Origin: Paenibacillus sp. PL2-23 | Lineage (GTDB): Bacteria; Bacillota; Bacilli; Paenibacillales; Paenibacillaceae | Assembly (NCBI RefSeq): GCF_040834005.1 | Contig: NZ_CP162129.1 | Span: 3,062,001 to 3,126,000 of the forward strand | Direction of reading: 5' to 3' | DNA length: 64,000 bases | Shown here: positions 24,926 to 34,137 of the stretch, one piece after another | How the letters are laid out: every line of letters starts with the position of its first letter | Numbering within the stretch: position 1 is the first letter of the stretch | The notes under the pieces: generated by a model | What the model was told of the DNA's origin: nothing | The model's input: the letters and a program-made list of their open reading frames with translations, nothing else | Databases searched by the model: none | Translations under genes and position numbers: made by a program

Positions 24926-25958
24926 CCGGGTCTTGTCCGAGCCAGGCATCAAGGCCGCGCTTCATAGCGGAGACCAGGCTGCGCTTCTCATCGCCGGATA
25001 GGAATGCCGCGTTCGCTCCATTCATGGCCAGCTTGGCAAGCTCGGCATCCCCAAATCCCAGTTTGTCTCGGACGATCGCGTACTCTCTCGTAATCGTTGT
25101 GTTGGAAACCGTGAGATTGTCGGTGTTGACCGTAACGGGGATGCCGAGATCGAAATAAGCTCGGAGCGGATAGTCATCCCAGGAGGCGACCGTTCCCGTC
25201 TGCAGGTTGCTGGCGGGACACAGCTCCAGCGGAATGCCAGCGCGACGAATCAACTCCACAACATCGGACTCCTCCCTCATGCGCACGCCATGACCGATTC
25301 GCACGGCGCCCAGCGCTTCCACCGCCGAACGAACACTGCCCGCACCTGCCGCTTCTCCGGCATGGATGGTGACGGGCAAACCTCTCTCGCGCGCCATATT
25401 GAACACATCCCGGTACAGCTCAGGCGGATAGGCCGCCTCCGCTCCGGCAAGATCAACCGCCACTATGCCTTTGCCAAGAAAATGCGCCGCTTCGCGCACT
25501 ACCTCACGATTCTGCTCCTCGGAATGTCCACGCAAGCAAATTGCGATGCATCTCGCGATCACGCCATAGTCTCGTTCGCCTTGCCGCAGGCCATCCAGCA
25601 CGGCCCTAATCGCCCCCTCCACGCTCAGCCCAAGCAGCCGATGAAGCTGCGGCGCGAATCGAACCTCGATATAGCGGCAGCCTTGTTCCGACGCTTGCGC
25701 CACAACCTCGTAAGCGGTTCTTGTCAATGCCGGAGCTGTATGCAGAAATTGTCCAACAAATTGAAATTTTTTCAAATATTCGATCAAGCTCCCGCACACG
25801 TCCTCTACCCTCATATAGGGCGACAGCAGCTCCGGCTCCCATACGGGAAGCTTATAGCCGCCCTCCTTCGCGAGCGCGATGACCGTCTCCGGCAGTACGC
25901 TTCCATCCAGATGGACATGGAGATCCACCTTAGGCATCGCCAGCAGCCTATCCTCCAT
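24918..25958 (-). CDS. add: Adenosine deaminase
   Basis: 346 residues, cytosolic and zinc-dependent; it converts adenosine or deoxyadenosine to inosine. Motifs in order: LPKVDLHVHLDGS-type HxH near residues 14-16 (MPKVDLHVHLDGS), LPVTIHAGEAAGAG for the third His and catalytic Glu, VRIGHGVRM, and VTVNTDNLTVSNTTI for the metal Asp. The 'NTDN' form is common in bacterial members. It has its own promoter at 25990-26019, so it is not part of the pucR or purine transcripts, but it feeds the same pathway: inosine to hypoxanthine to xanthine. Good AGGAGG site before the ATG. Confidence 0.93.
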   Translation of the reverse strand: MEDRLLAMPKVDLHVHLDGSVLPETVIALAKEGGYKLPVWEPELLSPYMRVEDVCGSLIEYLKKFQFVGQFLHTAPALTRTAYEVVAQASEQGCRYIEVRFAPQLHRLLGLSVEGAIRAVLDGLRQGERDYGVIARCIAICLRGHSEEQNREVVREAAHFLGKGIVAVDLAGAEAAYPPELYRDVFNMARERGLPVTIHAGEAAGAGSVRSAVEALGAVRIGHGVRMREESDVVELIRRAGIPLELCPASNLQTGTVASWDDYPLRAYFDLGIPVTVNTDNLTVSNTTITREYAIVRDKLGFGDAELAKLAMNGANAAFLSGDEKRSLVSAMKRGLDAWLGQDPAS

Positions 25959-25989
25959 ATGAAGACCTCCTCATTGGTTTTTAAACTCT

Positions 25990-26019
25990 ACTATATACCG
26001 TTACCTTAGATTATGTAAA
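25990..26019 (-). promoter_or_regulatory. Promoter of adenosine deaminase gene
   Basis: Minus strand: -35 TTTACA (26014-26019), 18-nt spacer, -10 TATAGT (25990-25995), about 32 nt upstream of the ATG. Confidence 0.6.
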
Positions 26020-26052
26020 TATTGCTGACATCTTGCGCGGCGCCAGATGAAA

Positions 26053-26084
26053 ACAGGAGCAAGACGATGCTCGTCTGCTCCTGT
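26053..26084 (-). terminator. Terminator downstream of the rhodanese gene
   Basis: Minus strand: ACAGGAGCAGACGA pairs with TCGTCTTGCTCCTGT (one bulge) and is followed by TTTTC. It begins 10 nt after the stop codon. Confidence 0.75.
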
Positions 26085-26093
26085 AACCCTTGC

Positions 26094-26405
26094 TTATTCA
26101 CCCTCTACAATGTCGCCCGTCCACGCAAGCATGCCGCCCGCAACGTTCGTTACCTCAAAGCCCTGCAGGCTCAAAAATTCGCAAACCCTGCCGCTTCTTC
26201 CGCCGCTTCGGCATATGAATACAACATCGCCTTCCACATCATGCACCTCATGCGCGCGCGCTTGGAACTGCGACAAAGGAATCAATCTCGCTTCCTTGAT
26301 GTGCCCCTCTATCCACTCATCCTGCTCCCGCACATCAATTACATTCAATTTGACGCCTTGCTCCAGCTGCTCCTGCAGCTCAGCCGCTGTAATCTCCCGA
26401 AACAT
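26094..26405 (-). CDS. Single-domain rhodanese-like protein
   Basis: 103 residues, one rhodanese domain: LNVIDVREQDEWIEGHIKEA near residues 20-39, and the active-site loop VVFICRSGGRSGRVCEFL, with the catalytic cysteine in CRSGGRS. It is small, cytosolic and without a signal peptide. Such proteins transfer sulfane sulfur or act in sulfur relay, but the acceptor cannot be inferred here. It is monocistronic, with its own terminator. Confidence 0.9.
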   Translation of the reverse strand: MFREITAAELQEQLEQGVKLNVIDVREQDEWIEGHIKEARLIPLSQFQARAHEVHDVEGDVVFICRSGGRSGRVCEFLSLQGFEVTNVAGGMLAWTGDIVEGE

Positions 26406-26484
26406 ACCATCAACATCCTTCCTGCTTGTTCATCTATCCGTTAGCATTGTATCGCGACAGAAAGCGAATGTCTATTCCATACCG

Positions 26485-29418
26485 TCAAAGCTTGTTTTTG
26501 TTCTTCGCAGCCAGCAGACGATTAATGGTTCCGGATTGAGAGGAGACTTGAGCTGAATCATCCCCTTGAGGATGGCCGCCCCCGCCCGAGGGGGCAGCCG
26601 GTCGAGGCTCCGACCCATTGCTCGCATGCCGCCCCGGCTGAATGTCTTGCATCCGCGAAGGCTCAGATTTCGAGCGGATCGACGAGCTAAGCTCACTGCC
26701 AGTTTGGCGCTGGTCGGAGTCTGGCTGCACCGGAGTCGAACGGCTAGAGCCGTAGAACTGGCTTCGCTCCTGAGACCGCTGCCTCAATCTGCCGATTGCA
26801 CGCTCTTGCGGGACGGCCTGCCCGCTGGCATGCCGGCTGCGTCGCAGCAAGGCCGCCAGTCGTCCCCAAGGCAGAGACAGGCGCCGCAAAGCGATATCCA
26901 GCAGCCAGAGAAGCAGCGCAGCCATAAGCAGCTCGCGGAACAAGGGGTAGGGTACCCTCAGCTCGATGGGCTGGAATTGAAAACTTTGCTCAGGCGCTCC
27001 AATATCCAGCACTCTGCCGCCGGTTATTTGGGCAAGCCTCTCCAGCAAAGCCGATCCATCCTCGCCGCCGATTCGATATTCGGGCGAATAGGGAACGACG
27101 TACCCTGCCGTCATGCCTCCGTCAATGGAAGGCTCTTCACCCGTCACAGTCCCAATCTGGGTCAAATATACACCAGGCTCTATCGCGTCCAGCTTCGCCT
27201 CGTATTGTCCAGGCGCCACAGGCAGCAATCGCCGCACGGACGAATCGCCGTCCTCCCCGTGAATCATCGCGGCAAGTCCATTGCCCGACACGCTGTCACC
27301 GCCGGTCTCCTCCACCACCAGCTTGCCCTCTCCTCCGTCAATGGTTGTATATAAACGATACGGCGAGCTGTCGAATTGAGGAAAGGTCCATTTCACCCAT
27401 TCCGTGACCACCTTGGGGAATTGCTCCCATTGTACCCAGCCGGGCGCCCATTTGCCCTCAGCGTCGCTTGTCCAAGCTACCGAACGGCCGGCGCCGTACG
27501 TCCATCTGGCCAGCAGCGGATCGTCCTCTGGCGACCACAGCGCAACCTCGGCCATCTCCTTTGCGGTGGTGGCCACATAAGCTTGAACCTTCGGCACGCC
27601 GCCGTTCCATAGCGGGCCCCACACGCCCGCATCGCTTATACCAGGGGTGAATGCTCCCTCCACGATATAGGTGCGCGACATCATGACGGTCTCGCGGCTG
27701 AAGATGGCTGGGAGCGTGCTTTGATCCCTGGTGAAATAATACCGGCCCTTGCCGTCGTTTGCCAGCCTCTTAAGAAGGACCGTATCCGCTCCATCGCCGA
27801 CTGCCACGGTTGATAATGTCATTTTATTGTCCGTCATGGCGCTTGTGATCTTGCCATAATTCATGGAGGTGGAAGACTGTCCGTCGGTCAAAAGAATCAT
27901 ATGCTTGCGCTCCGCCTCCATATCCAGCAGACCTCTATAACCCTCATCCAGGGCGGAATAAATTTCCGTGCCGCCCTCCGCTTGAATGCTTTGGATGAGC
28001 TGCAGCACTTCTTCCCTATTGGACAAGGGTGTTGGCTCGACGACCCACCAAGGCACGGAGTCGAAGGCGACGACACCCACCGTATCCACGTCGCGCAGCA
28101 GCTCTACCGTTCTCATGGCTGCCTCCTTCGCCAGCTCCAGCTTGCCATCGTCCATGCTGCCTGAGCGGTCGATGACAAGCACAAGGCCAAGTGAAGGCAT
28201 TTGCTTCCTTCCCTGCAGATCCATGTAGACAGGAAGCGCGCGTTCAACGGGCGTCTGGAAGTAGCCGCCGAGCCCATAGCTGTCCTCGCCGCCCAGCATG
28301 ACCAGCCCCACGCCGTAATCTCCGGTCGCTCGGGCCAGCCATTCCATCGGCAGCTCAGCAATGCGGGTGGCCGGCACATTATGAAGCACAATACTGTCAT
28401 AAGCCGCATAGGACGCCAGCTCTACGGATAGCTGCTCCGGCTGGATGGTATCATAGCCGATAAGCGATGCGGACAATGCCTCCTCTATATTGGCTGAGGA
28501 GCCCTGCACGCCTTCCACAATCAGCACCTTTGGAGGTCCGCTGACTCTGCTGAACGCATGGGCGGCGTTATTCTGGGGCTGCCCGTCTCCATCCAGGAAT
28601 ACCTCTGCACGAAACCGATGAAAGCCCGGCTCAAGGGCAACATTGCGCAAGGAAAAACGATTGTCGCCCTTCTCCAGCATCACCTCCGTAACCGCAAGCT
28701 CCTGATCATCCTCGTACAAACGCAGCTCGGCCGCCCCTGCAGCCGTGCTGCGCAGCACGATTTCAAAGCTGTAGGTCTCCCCTTGCTTCAGCACGCTTGG
28801 CACATGCAGCTCTTCAATCGAGGCGTCGCGGGCAAGCTCCAGCGAAAGCGGAACCACGTCAATGGGGATTCCCCCATCGCGAAGCAGCCGCGCTTGCCTC
28901 AAAGCGTCGCCTGCATTCTCTTCACCGTCAGAGAGCAGCACAATACGTCCGCCTCCACTCTCCCGCAGCATCGCGGAGGCAAGCTGAAGCCCATGCGCCA
29001 GATTGGTATGAGAGCGGGACAGCTCCGATCGGAACGTATAAGCCGTCTCATTCGACAGGTAGCCCTCGGACAGGGGCCGGTCGACAATGGCATGCGAGCC
29101 GGTCGATACGATGCCCGCGACATCCTCAACCAACTTGCCCGACCATGCCTCTGCAAGCCACTCGCTCTGAGCCTCTTCGCCTTGCATACTGGCGGATCGA
29201 TCTATGACAAATACCACATTCCGCTGCTCCTGCAGGCGATAAGGCGTCAAGCCGGCCGCAACGGCTATTAGCAGCAGGATAATGATTGCGCGAGTCCCGA
29301 TGACTCCCGCCTTCCGTATACCGGTTAATCTTGGCGTATGTCGAATCATCCACCAAATCGCCGCCGCCCATAACGGAAGCAGCAGCAGCCACCAAGCCGA
29401 TTCAGCCTGAATACCCAC
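26485..29418 (-). CDS. Large membrane protein with two VWA domains and a glutamine-amidotransferase-like region (Bat-type)
   Basis: 977 residues from a GTG at 29416-29418, chosen because GGGAGGTG lies 7 nt upstream. Two N-terminal helices (about 8-26 and 38-57) precede a first VWA-like domain with MIDAS-type VIDRSASM (about residue 72). A GATase-like segment (PKVLIVEGVQGSSANIEEAL; LVMLGGEDSYGLGGYFQ) follows, then a second VWA domain with LVIDRSGSMDDG (about 410) and its TDG loop (ILLTDGQSSTS). A transmembrane helix near 830-845 precedes a Ser/Gln/Arg-rich cytoplasmic tail. It overlaps the upstream VWA gene by 17 nt. The family is linked to MoxR ATPases and metal or envelope functions; the substrate is unknown. 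Confidence 0.82.
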   Translation of the reverse strand: MGIQAESAWWLLLLPLWAAAIWWMIRHTPRLTGIRKAGVIGTRAIIILLLIAVAAGLTPYRLQEQRNVVFVIDRSASMQGEEAQSEWLAEAWSGKLVEDVAGIVSTGSHAIVDRPLSEGYLSNETAYTFRSELSRSHTNLAHGLQLASAMLRESGGGRIVLLSDGEENAGDALRQARLLRDGGIPIDVVPLSLELARDASIEELHVPSVLKQGETYSFEIVLRSTAAGAAELRLYEDDQELAVTEVMLEKGDNRFSLRNVALEPGFHRFRAEVFLDGDGQPQNNAAHAFSRVSGPPKVLIVEGVQGSSANIEEALSASLIGYDTIQPEQLSVELASYAAYDSIVLHNVPATRIAELPMEWLARATGDYGVGLVMLGGEDSYGLGGYFQTPVERALPVYMDLQGRKQMPSLGLVLVIDRSGSMDDGKLELAKEAAMRTVELLRDVDTVGVVAFDSVPWWVVEPTPLSNREEVLQLIQSIQAEGGTEIYSALDEGYRGLLDMEAERKHMILLTDGQSSTSMNYGKITSAMTDNKMTLSTVAVGDGADTVLLKRLANDGKGRYYFTRDQSTLPAIFSRETVMMSRTYIVEGAFTPGISDAGVWGPLWNGGVPKVQAYVATTAKEMAEVALWSPEDDPLLARWTYGAGRSVAWTSDAEGKWAPGWVQWEQFPKVVTEWVKWTFPQFDSSPYRLYTTIDGGEGKLVVEETGGDSVSGNGLAAMIHGEDGDSSVRRLLPVAPGQYEAKLDAIEPGVYLTQIGTVTGEEPSIDGGMTAGYVVPYSPEYRIGGEDGSALLERLAQITGGRVLDIGAPEQSFQFQPIELRVPYPLFRELLMAALLLWLLDIALRRLSLPWGRLAALLRRSRHASGQAVPQERAIGRLRQRSQERSQFYGSSRSTPVQPDSDQRQTGSELSSSIRSKSEPSRMQDIQPGRHASNGSEPRPAAPSGGGGHPQGDDSAQVSSQSGTINRLLAAKNKNKL

Positions 29419-31411
29419 GGCGATACACCTCCCATTCCAGAGCCATGACGGCAAGCGTCGCAAGCGCTAGCCACAGCAGCAACGGCTGCTGACTGAATGC
29501 GGATCGGTCGTCCTGGCGTTCAGCTTCAGCCTGGTCCACAGATGCGCCGCCTTCTTCGTCAGCCTTCGAGCCATACTGGAGGCTCAGGTTATGCTCGTCC
29601 TCTGTCTCCGGCATCCATTCCGCATAGTCCGGCACAACGGACAAGTAGCGCTCTTCTACGACCTCCCCCTTCTCGTCAAGCTCCTTCAGGGCGTACAAGC
29701 CGGGCACAGTCGGAGCCTCCTGCACCCCCTCGCCCATTACAAGATCAGGCAGCGGCACAGGACGCTCTCCAGGGGCTCCATCACCCTGCGGAAGTCGCTC
29801 AACCAGCGTCCACTCTGCTCGTTCCGTTGCTGAGCGGAAGGCAAGCTCCAGCGGCTGCCCCGCCTGAACGGCTCCAAGCTGGCCTGTCGTCCCGCCGCGG
29901 AGCCACTCAACGGACTGGACGATCAACACGGGAAATTCAGGACGCAGCGGCAGGTCCGAATCCTGCAGCTTGAACGTATAGCGCAGCTTCGGCATGCCCT
30001 TATCCGTTCCGGCATAAATCGCCGGCACGCCCCCGTATGTCAGAATGGGAGCTCCCCACACGACCTCGTCCGGGGTCGGGACGTTCATTCTGCCGATATA
30101 CGTATCCAGCAGCGAAATATAGGACACGACGGGATGCTCGGCCGCTTCTGCGGCGGAATGCTTCGGCACAGCCGTATTCTCCGCCCCTGTCTGTGGATGG
30201 TCAATTAACCATAGAGGCTTATCCTCCAGCAGCTCCCTCCAGTCCCCGTCTCCCATGAGAAGCTCATAAGCGCCGTCCACAACGATGGCGTCGAAAGTCT
30301 CTGATGCCTCCTCAGACGGAGCAGGGGCGTTCGGGGCCATTTTGACCGGCTGCACACCGGCTAGCTGCAATGCTTTTTCCAGAAATAAGTTGCCCTCCGT
30401 AACGAGCAGCAGCTTGCTGGCTTGGCTCCCTGCAGGAAAGGCATATGCGATATTGTCGACAGGAACGCTGTCAACAGAGGGCATCAGCTGCGCTCTGTAA
30501 TAAGGAGCCAGAGGCAGCCCATCTGCGCTCACGCTTCTCCATTCCCCTGGCGGTACGGACACCTCCAGCTCCCGCACGAGCTCCATGCCCTGATCCAGAC
30601 GGGCGGCGGATAACCGGAGCTGGAAAGCCATCTCCGTCTCACCATTGTTCTGAACCGTGACGGAGGCCTGCTGATATTCGCCGTTCGCAGGATCAGACCG
30701 CACACCCATCTGGATGATGGCGCCGCTTGGCTGCCTCTCTTCGCCGCCCGACACGAAGACGTCGACAGGGGTACTTAGCCGAAGCTCGTTTGCTTCCTTT
30801 GCGTCCAGCCACCGGCCATCTGTGAATAGTACCATGATCCCCCCCTGTTCGCCTTGGAGCAGGGAATCCCCCAAGGACAAGGCCGCAGCATTGTCCGTTC
30901 TCCCGTAATAAGGCGACAGCTCATCAAGCCTCGCCAGCAAAGCCGCGCGATCACTGTGGTCTCCGTCCAGCTCCTCCGGCTCCGCTCCGGAGGCGATCAG
31001 GGTGATCTCCCGATTCGCTGGCTGCTCCCCGATCCACCCCTTGGCTGCTTCGATGGCGTCCTGGAAGCGAGTCTGCGGATGGGTCCCGCCTCCAGCATCC
31101 ATGAGCTCCGCCATACTGCCGGAACGGTCGATCACGAGAACAGCATGGCCTCTCGTGCTGTCAGCTCTCCATATCGCAGGCTCCATAAGCGCCGCAACAA
31201 TCAGCAGCGCAGCCAGAAGCTGCAGCAATAGGAGCAGACGCCCCCTCAGCCTCTGCCACGGCTTATTCGCCTCCTGCTCCCGAAGGAGCCTCCGCCACAG
31301 CAGATGGCTGGCCACCTCGGTCTCCGGATAGCTCCTCTTCAACATATACATCATCGCAATTAGCGGCAGCGCCAAGGCAAACCAAGCGGATGCCGCGGAT
31401 AGAAATTGCAA
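29402..31411 (-). CDS. BatA-like VWA-domain membrane protein
   Basis: 669 residues. The N-terminal BatA signature is a helix (residues 3-22) followed by RSYPETEVASHLLWRRL, then a second helix (58-77). The VWA domain has its MIDAS site VLVIDRSGSMAEL near 91-103, and VLFTDGRW. A beta-rich extracytoplasmic region and a C-terminal helix (about 638-655) complete it. It lies in the order MoxR, DUF58, VWA, VWA/GATase, typical of Bat-type operons in which the MoxR AAA ATPase acts on a VWA partner. No enzymatic role is visible. Confidence 0.85.
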   Translation of the reverse strand: MQFLSAASAWFALALPLIAMMYMLKRSYPETEVASHLLWRRLLREQEANKPWQRLRGRLLLLLQLLAALLIVAALMEPAIWRADSTRGHAVLVIDRSGSMAELMDAGGGTHPQTRFQDAIEAAKGWIGEQPANREITLIASGAEPEELDGDHSDRAALLARLDELSPYYGRTDNAAALSLGDSLLQGEQGGIMVLFTDGRWLDAKEANELRLSTPVDVFVSGGEERQPSGAIIQMGVRSDPANGEYQQASVTVQNNGETEMAFQLRLSAARLDQGMELVRELEVSVPPGEWRSVSADGLPLAPYYRAQLMPSVDSVPVDNIAYAFPAGSQASKLLLVTEGNLFLEKALQLAGVQPVKMAPNAPAPSEEASETFDAIVVDGAYELLMGDGDWRELLEDKPLWLIDHPQTGAENTAVPKHSAAEAAEHPVVSYISLLDTYIGRMNVPTPDEVVWGAPILTYGGVPAIYAGTDKGMPKLRYTFKLQDSDLPLRPEFPVLIVQSVEWLRGGTTGQLGAVQAGQPLELAFRSATERAEWTLVERLPQGDGAPGERPVPLPDLVMGEGVQEAPTVPGLYALKELDEKGEVVEERYLSVVPDYAEWMPETEDEHNLSLQYGSKADEEGGASVDQAEAERQDDRSAFSQQPLLLWLALATLAVMALEWEVYRRGYSG

Positions 31412-31450
31412 GGTCTCGCCTCCTCCAAGCTTAACTGCGCTGCTGGATCG

Positions 31451-32449
31451 TTAACGCCTTAGCCCGCCCGGTATCGCAAGCAGAAGCTGCAGCGCCTCCG
31501 ACATGGTCAGTCCTGTATCTACAAACGCGTAAGCGGCGCCCAGCTCAGCACACCGTCTCCTCAGCAGCTCCTGATAAGCGGCGACGGAGGCGCGGTATTC
31601 CTTCAGCAGCCCGTCGGAAATCGCCACCTCCTTGCCGCTTCCAAGCTCGCTGTCCACCAGCTTCAGCTCGCCGGACAAGCTGGGACGCAGCTCCTCGGGC
31701 GACAGCAGCTGAACCAGCACAAGCTGCTGGCCTGCTGAAGCCAACGACATCAACGTCTCTTCAATGCCCTCTTCGAACAAGGCGTCCGTGAACAACCAGG
31801 TCACGCCTGCTCGGCGCGGCAGAGCGCCGGCGGAACGGAATGGCCGGGCAAGATTGGAGGCTGGGGCCAGCGCCCCTTCACCTGACTTATCGTCCATGCC
31901 GACGGCACCCTTGGCCGTGGTGGATACATGCGCAAGATGCGTATACAGCTTCGGAAAGGCTGCCCTGCCTCTCAGGATAGGAGAAGCAACGCCCATTGAT
32001 TGATCGTCGAAGGTGCGCAGGGTTACCCGATCATCCCCCGCAAGCGCGGCATAACCAACCAACGCAGCCAGACGCAGCGCATATAGCAGCTTGCTGCACG
32101 GCGCCCCGCCTTCAAAATCCATAGAGCGTGAAGTGTCAATATAAAGATGGGCGTGAAGCTCCTGCTCATCCCAATATTGCCGAATATAGGCCCGGCCCGT
32201 TCGGCCATATACGCTCCAATCGATTCGCCGGGTGTCATCGCCCGGCACGTACGGCCGGTAGTCGGCGAACTCCTGGGAGCCGCCGAGCGCCGCAGAACGG
32301 CGTTTGCCCGCCATCGTGCCGCGGATGCGGCTGCCTCCCGCAAGGCGTAACCGCTCTGCCAGCGTCAAAGCAGCCTGGTCGGGAAAAAGCAGCTTGAGCG
32401 CAGCTTCTCCCGACAAGGCTTGAGTTGCAGTTGCAGCCCTCTCATTCAT
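31451..32449 (-). CDS. DUF58-domain protein
   Basis: 332 residues. The DUF58 core is unmistakable: DDTRRIDWSVYGRTGRAYIRQYWDEQELHAHLYIDTSRSM, read here in segments, combines the family motif and a VWA-like metal site. The N-terminal GTMAGKRRSAALGGSQEFADYRPYVPG is also typical. No membrane helix is seen, unlike many DUF58 proteins. The start overlaps the MoxR stop by 4 nt, matching the almost universal MoxR-DUF58 pairing. Biochemical function is unknown. Confidence 0.88.
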   Translation of the reverse strand: MNERAATATQALSGEAALKLLFPDQAALTLAERLRLAGGSRIRGTMAGKRRSAALGGSQEFADYRPYVPGDDTRRIDWSVYGRTGRAYIRQYWDEQELHAHLYIDTSRSMDFEGGAPCSKLLYALRLAALVGYAALAGDDRVTLRTFDDQSMGVASPILRGRAAFPKLYTHLAHVSTTAKGAVGMDDKSGEGALAPASNLARPFRSAGALPRRAGVTWLFTDALFEEGIEETLMSLASAGQQLVLVQLLSPEELRPSLSGELKLVDSELGSGKEVAISDGLLKEYRASVAAYQELLRRRCAELGAAYAFVDTGLTMSEALQLLLAIPGGLRR

Positions 32450-33435
32450 CGTGAAGCCTCTATCGCTGTAATCATACTTTCCGTTAGCGTATCCGTCGTC
32501 AGCCCCATAGCTTGTGCTTCGTAGGTCAATACGATTCTATGGCGCAGGACGGGCGGCGCCGCCGATCGAAGATCGTTCCAGGACACATGCAGCCTGCCGC
32601 TGCTCAGCGCGCGCACCTTGGCGATGGAGACCAGCGCCTGCACCGCGCGCGGGCCGGCGCCGAACCGCGCGTATCGCTTCACTTCCTCTGTCGCGTCCCC
32701 TTCACCGGGATGGGTCATCATCACAAGCTTAACCGCCAAATCGAGCATGTCATCCGATATAAGGATCTCCTTCGCCATTCGCTGAATGCCAATAAGCTCC
32801 TCGCCTGTCATTGCGATGACGGCCCGCGGCTGCTCAACCGAGGTTGTACGCCGCACAATTTCCTTCAGTTCCTCGCGTGTGGGATAGTCCACTCCAATCT
32901 TTAGCAGAAACCGGTCCAGCTGCGCCTCAGGCAGCGGGTACGTCCCTTCCTGCTCGATCGGATTTTGGGTAGCCAGCACAAAAAATGGCTTCGAAAGCGC
33001 ATAGGTTTCGCCGCCTGCTGTCACCGTGCCCTCTTGCATCGCTTCCAGCAATGCGCTTTGCGTCTTGGGAGTTGCTCGGTTGATCTCGTCCGCAAGCACC
33101 AGATTGCCGAAGATCGGCCCATGCTGGAACCGCTGCGACGCGGCTCCCTGCGCGCCGAATTCCATGAGATTGGTACCCGTAATATCCGACGGCATCAGGT
33201 CAGGCGTGAACTGAATCCGCGAAAATTGAAGCGCTACCGTGTCGGCCACAGTGCGGACCAGCATCGTCTTGCCGAGGCCCGGAATCCCTTCCAGCAGCGC
33301 ATGCCCGCCCGCAAGCAAGCACCAGAGCAGCTGCTCAACCACCGTTTCCTGTCCTACTATGACCTTGGCGATCTCGCCCTTCAGCCTCGTGATTCTCGCC
33401 GCCGTCTCTTCCAGCTGCTCCTTCGATTCAATCAT
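32446..33435 (-). CDS. MoxR-family AAA+ ATPase
   Basis: 329 residues. Walker A GIPGLGKTML near 50-59, Walker B VLADEINRATPKTQSAL near 113-129, sensor 1 in FFVLATQNPIEQEGTYPLPEAQLDRF, and the C-terminal AAA lid (AGPRAVQALVSIAKVRAL). The family remodels or inserts cofactors into VWA-domain partners. It opens the downstream block MoxR-DUF58-VWA-VWA/GATase. GACAGGAGGAC precedes the ATG. The 970-bp stretch upstream is gene-free. Confidence 0.92.
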   Translation of the reverse strand: MIESKEQLEETAARITRLKGEIAKVIVGQETVVEQLLWCLLAGGHALLEGIPGLGKTMLVRTVADTVALQFSRIQFTPDLMPSDITGTNLMEFGAQGAASQRFQHGPIFGNLVLADEINRATPKTQSALLEAMQEGTVTAGGETYALSKPFFVLATQNPIEQEGTYPLPEAQLDRFLLKIGVDYPTREELKEIVRRTTSVEQPRAVIAMTGEELIGIQRMAKEILISDDMLDLAVKLVMMTHPGEGDATEEVKRYARFGAGPRAVQALVSIAKVRALSSGRLHVSWNDLRSAAPPVLRHRIVLTYEAQAMGLTTDTLTESMITAIEASR

Positions 33436-33583
33436 GCTTGTCCTCCTGTCATCCGATCATTGGTTCTATTGGTTCATGCCCCTTGGCGGGGTTGTCTACT
33501 GGTATACATATAAGCTCCATTCGCATACTCATAAGGCTATGCTCGGCTAGCAATTCGGCTAGCAATTATCCCCGTCAAGCGGA

Positions 33584-33899
33584 CGCTCGACTGTTCGCTC
33601 CATGCTGAGATGTTAAATGCTCAGATTACTTATGAGGTGATACTTGAATCGCAAGTACCCCATCCGCGAATCGCCCCTTTACACTGACCGCAAATCTCCC
33701 CATTACATTAGACGCTCGACTGTTCGCCCCACGATGAGATGTTAACTACCCAAATTACTTATGTGGTGATACTTGACCAGCTAATCTCCCCATCTGTCCA
33801 GATTACTTATGTGGTGATACTTGACCAGCTAATCTCCCCATCCGCAAATCTCGCCAATACAACAGACGCTCGACTGTTCGCTCCATGCTGAGATGCTAA
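33584..33899. repeat. Interspersed intergenic repeats, families A and B
   Basis: Three copies of a 35-bp element A (33584-33618, 33711-33745, 33865-33899), beginning GACGCTCGACTGTTCGC and ending GATGTTAA or near variants. They interleave with element B, containing ATTACTTATGTGGTGATAC, at 33624-33649 (short form), 33750-33794 and 33798-33842; the last two are 45-bp tandem copies. Order A-B-A-B-B-A. No open frame of convincing quality runs through. Part of the gene-free interval 33436-34405. Confidence 0.85.
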
Positions 33900-34082
33900 C
33901 TGCATAACATACAGTTATTTTCTGTTAAAGCGCCTTCTGATCGTAACTAACTGCAGAACGTACATGTAAATGAATAGGTTTGGGCTATATGAGGATTTTG
34001 TTGCCAATTTAGATGTACGTTTTGCAGGTAATTTCCTTAAAAAGCTCATGTTGGTCGAAATTAAATGTATGTTTTGCAGGTA
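33898..34082. repeat. Four copies of a 19-20-bp element, two inverted against two direct
   Basis: AACTGCATAACATACAGTTA (33898-33917) and AACTGCAGAACGTACATGTA (33949-33968) are near reverse complements of AGATGTACGTTTTGCAGGT (34011-34029) and AAATGTATGTTTTGCAGGTA (34063-34082). The arrangement could fold into nested hairpins with a loop of about 40-90 nt. Confidence 0.75.
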
Positions 34083-34137
34083 ATGCCCTATGCACTTGCT
34101 TTGCATCGCTTCTGGTCCACCCATAAAGCAGCGTAAA

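Noticed and set aside
26485..29418. Possible encoded toxin or phage-defence role for the VWA proteins next to MoxR
   Set aside because: MoxR-VWA pairs occur in some defence systems, but no nuclease, effector or other defence gene is adjacent. The DUF58/Bat arrangement fits the common envelope-type operon better.
33584..33899. CRISPR array
   Set aside because: Repeats alternate between two types with no unique, constant-length spacers, and no cas genes are nearby.
33915..34124. A 69-codon minus-strand frame inside the repeat-rich gap
   Set aside because: Crosses the inverted 20-bp elements, has no ribosome binding site and no protein-like composition.
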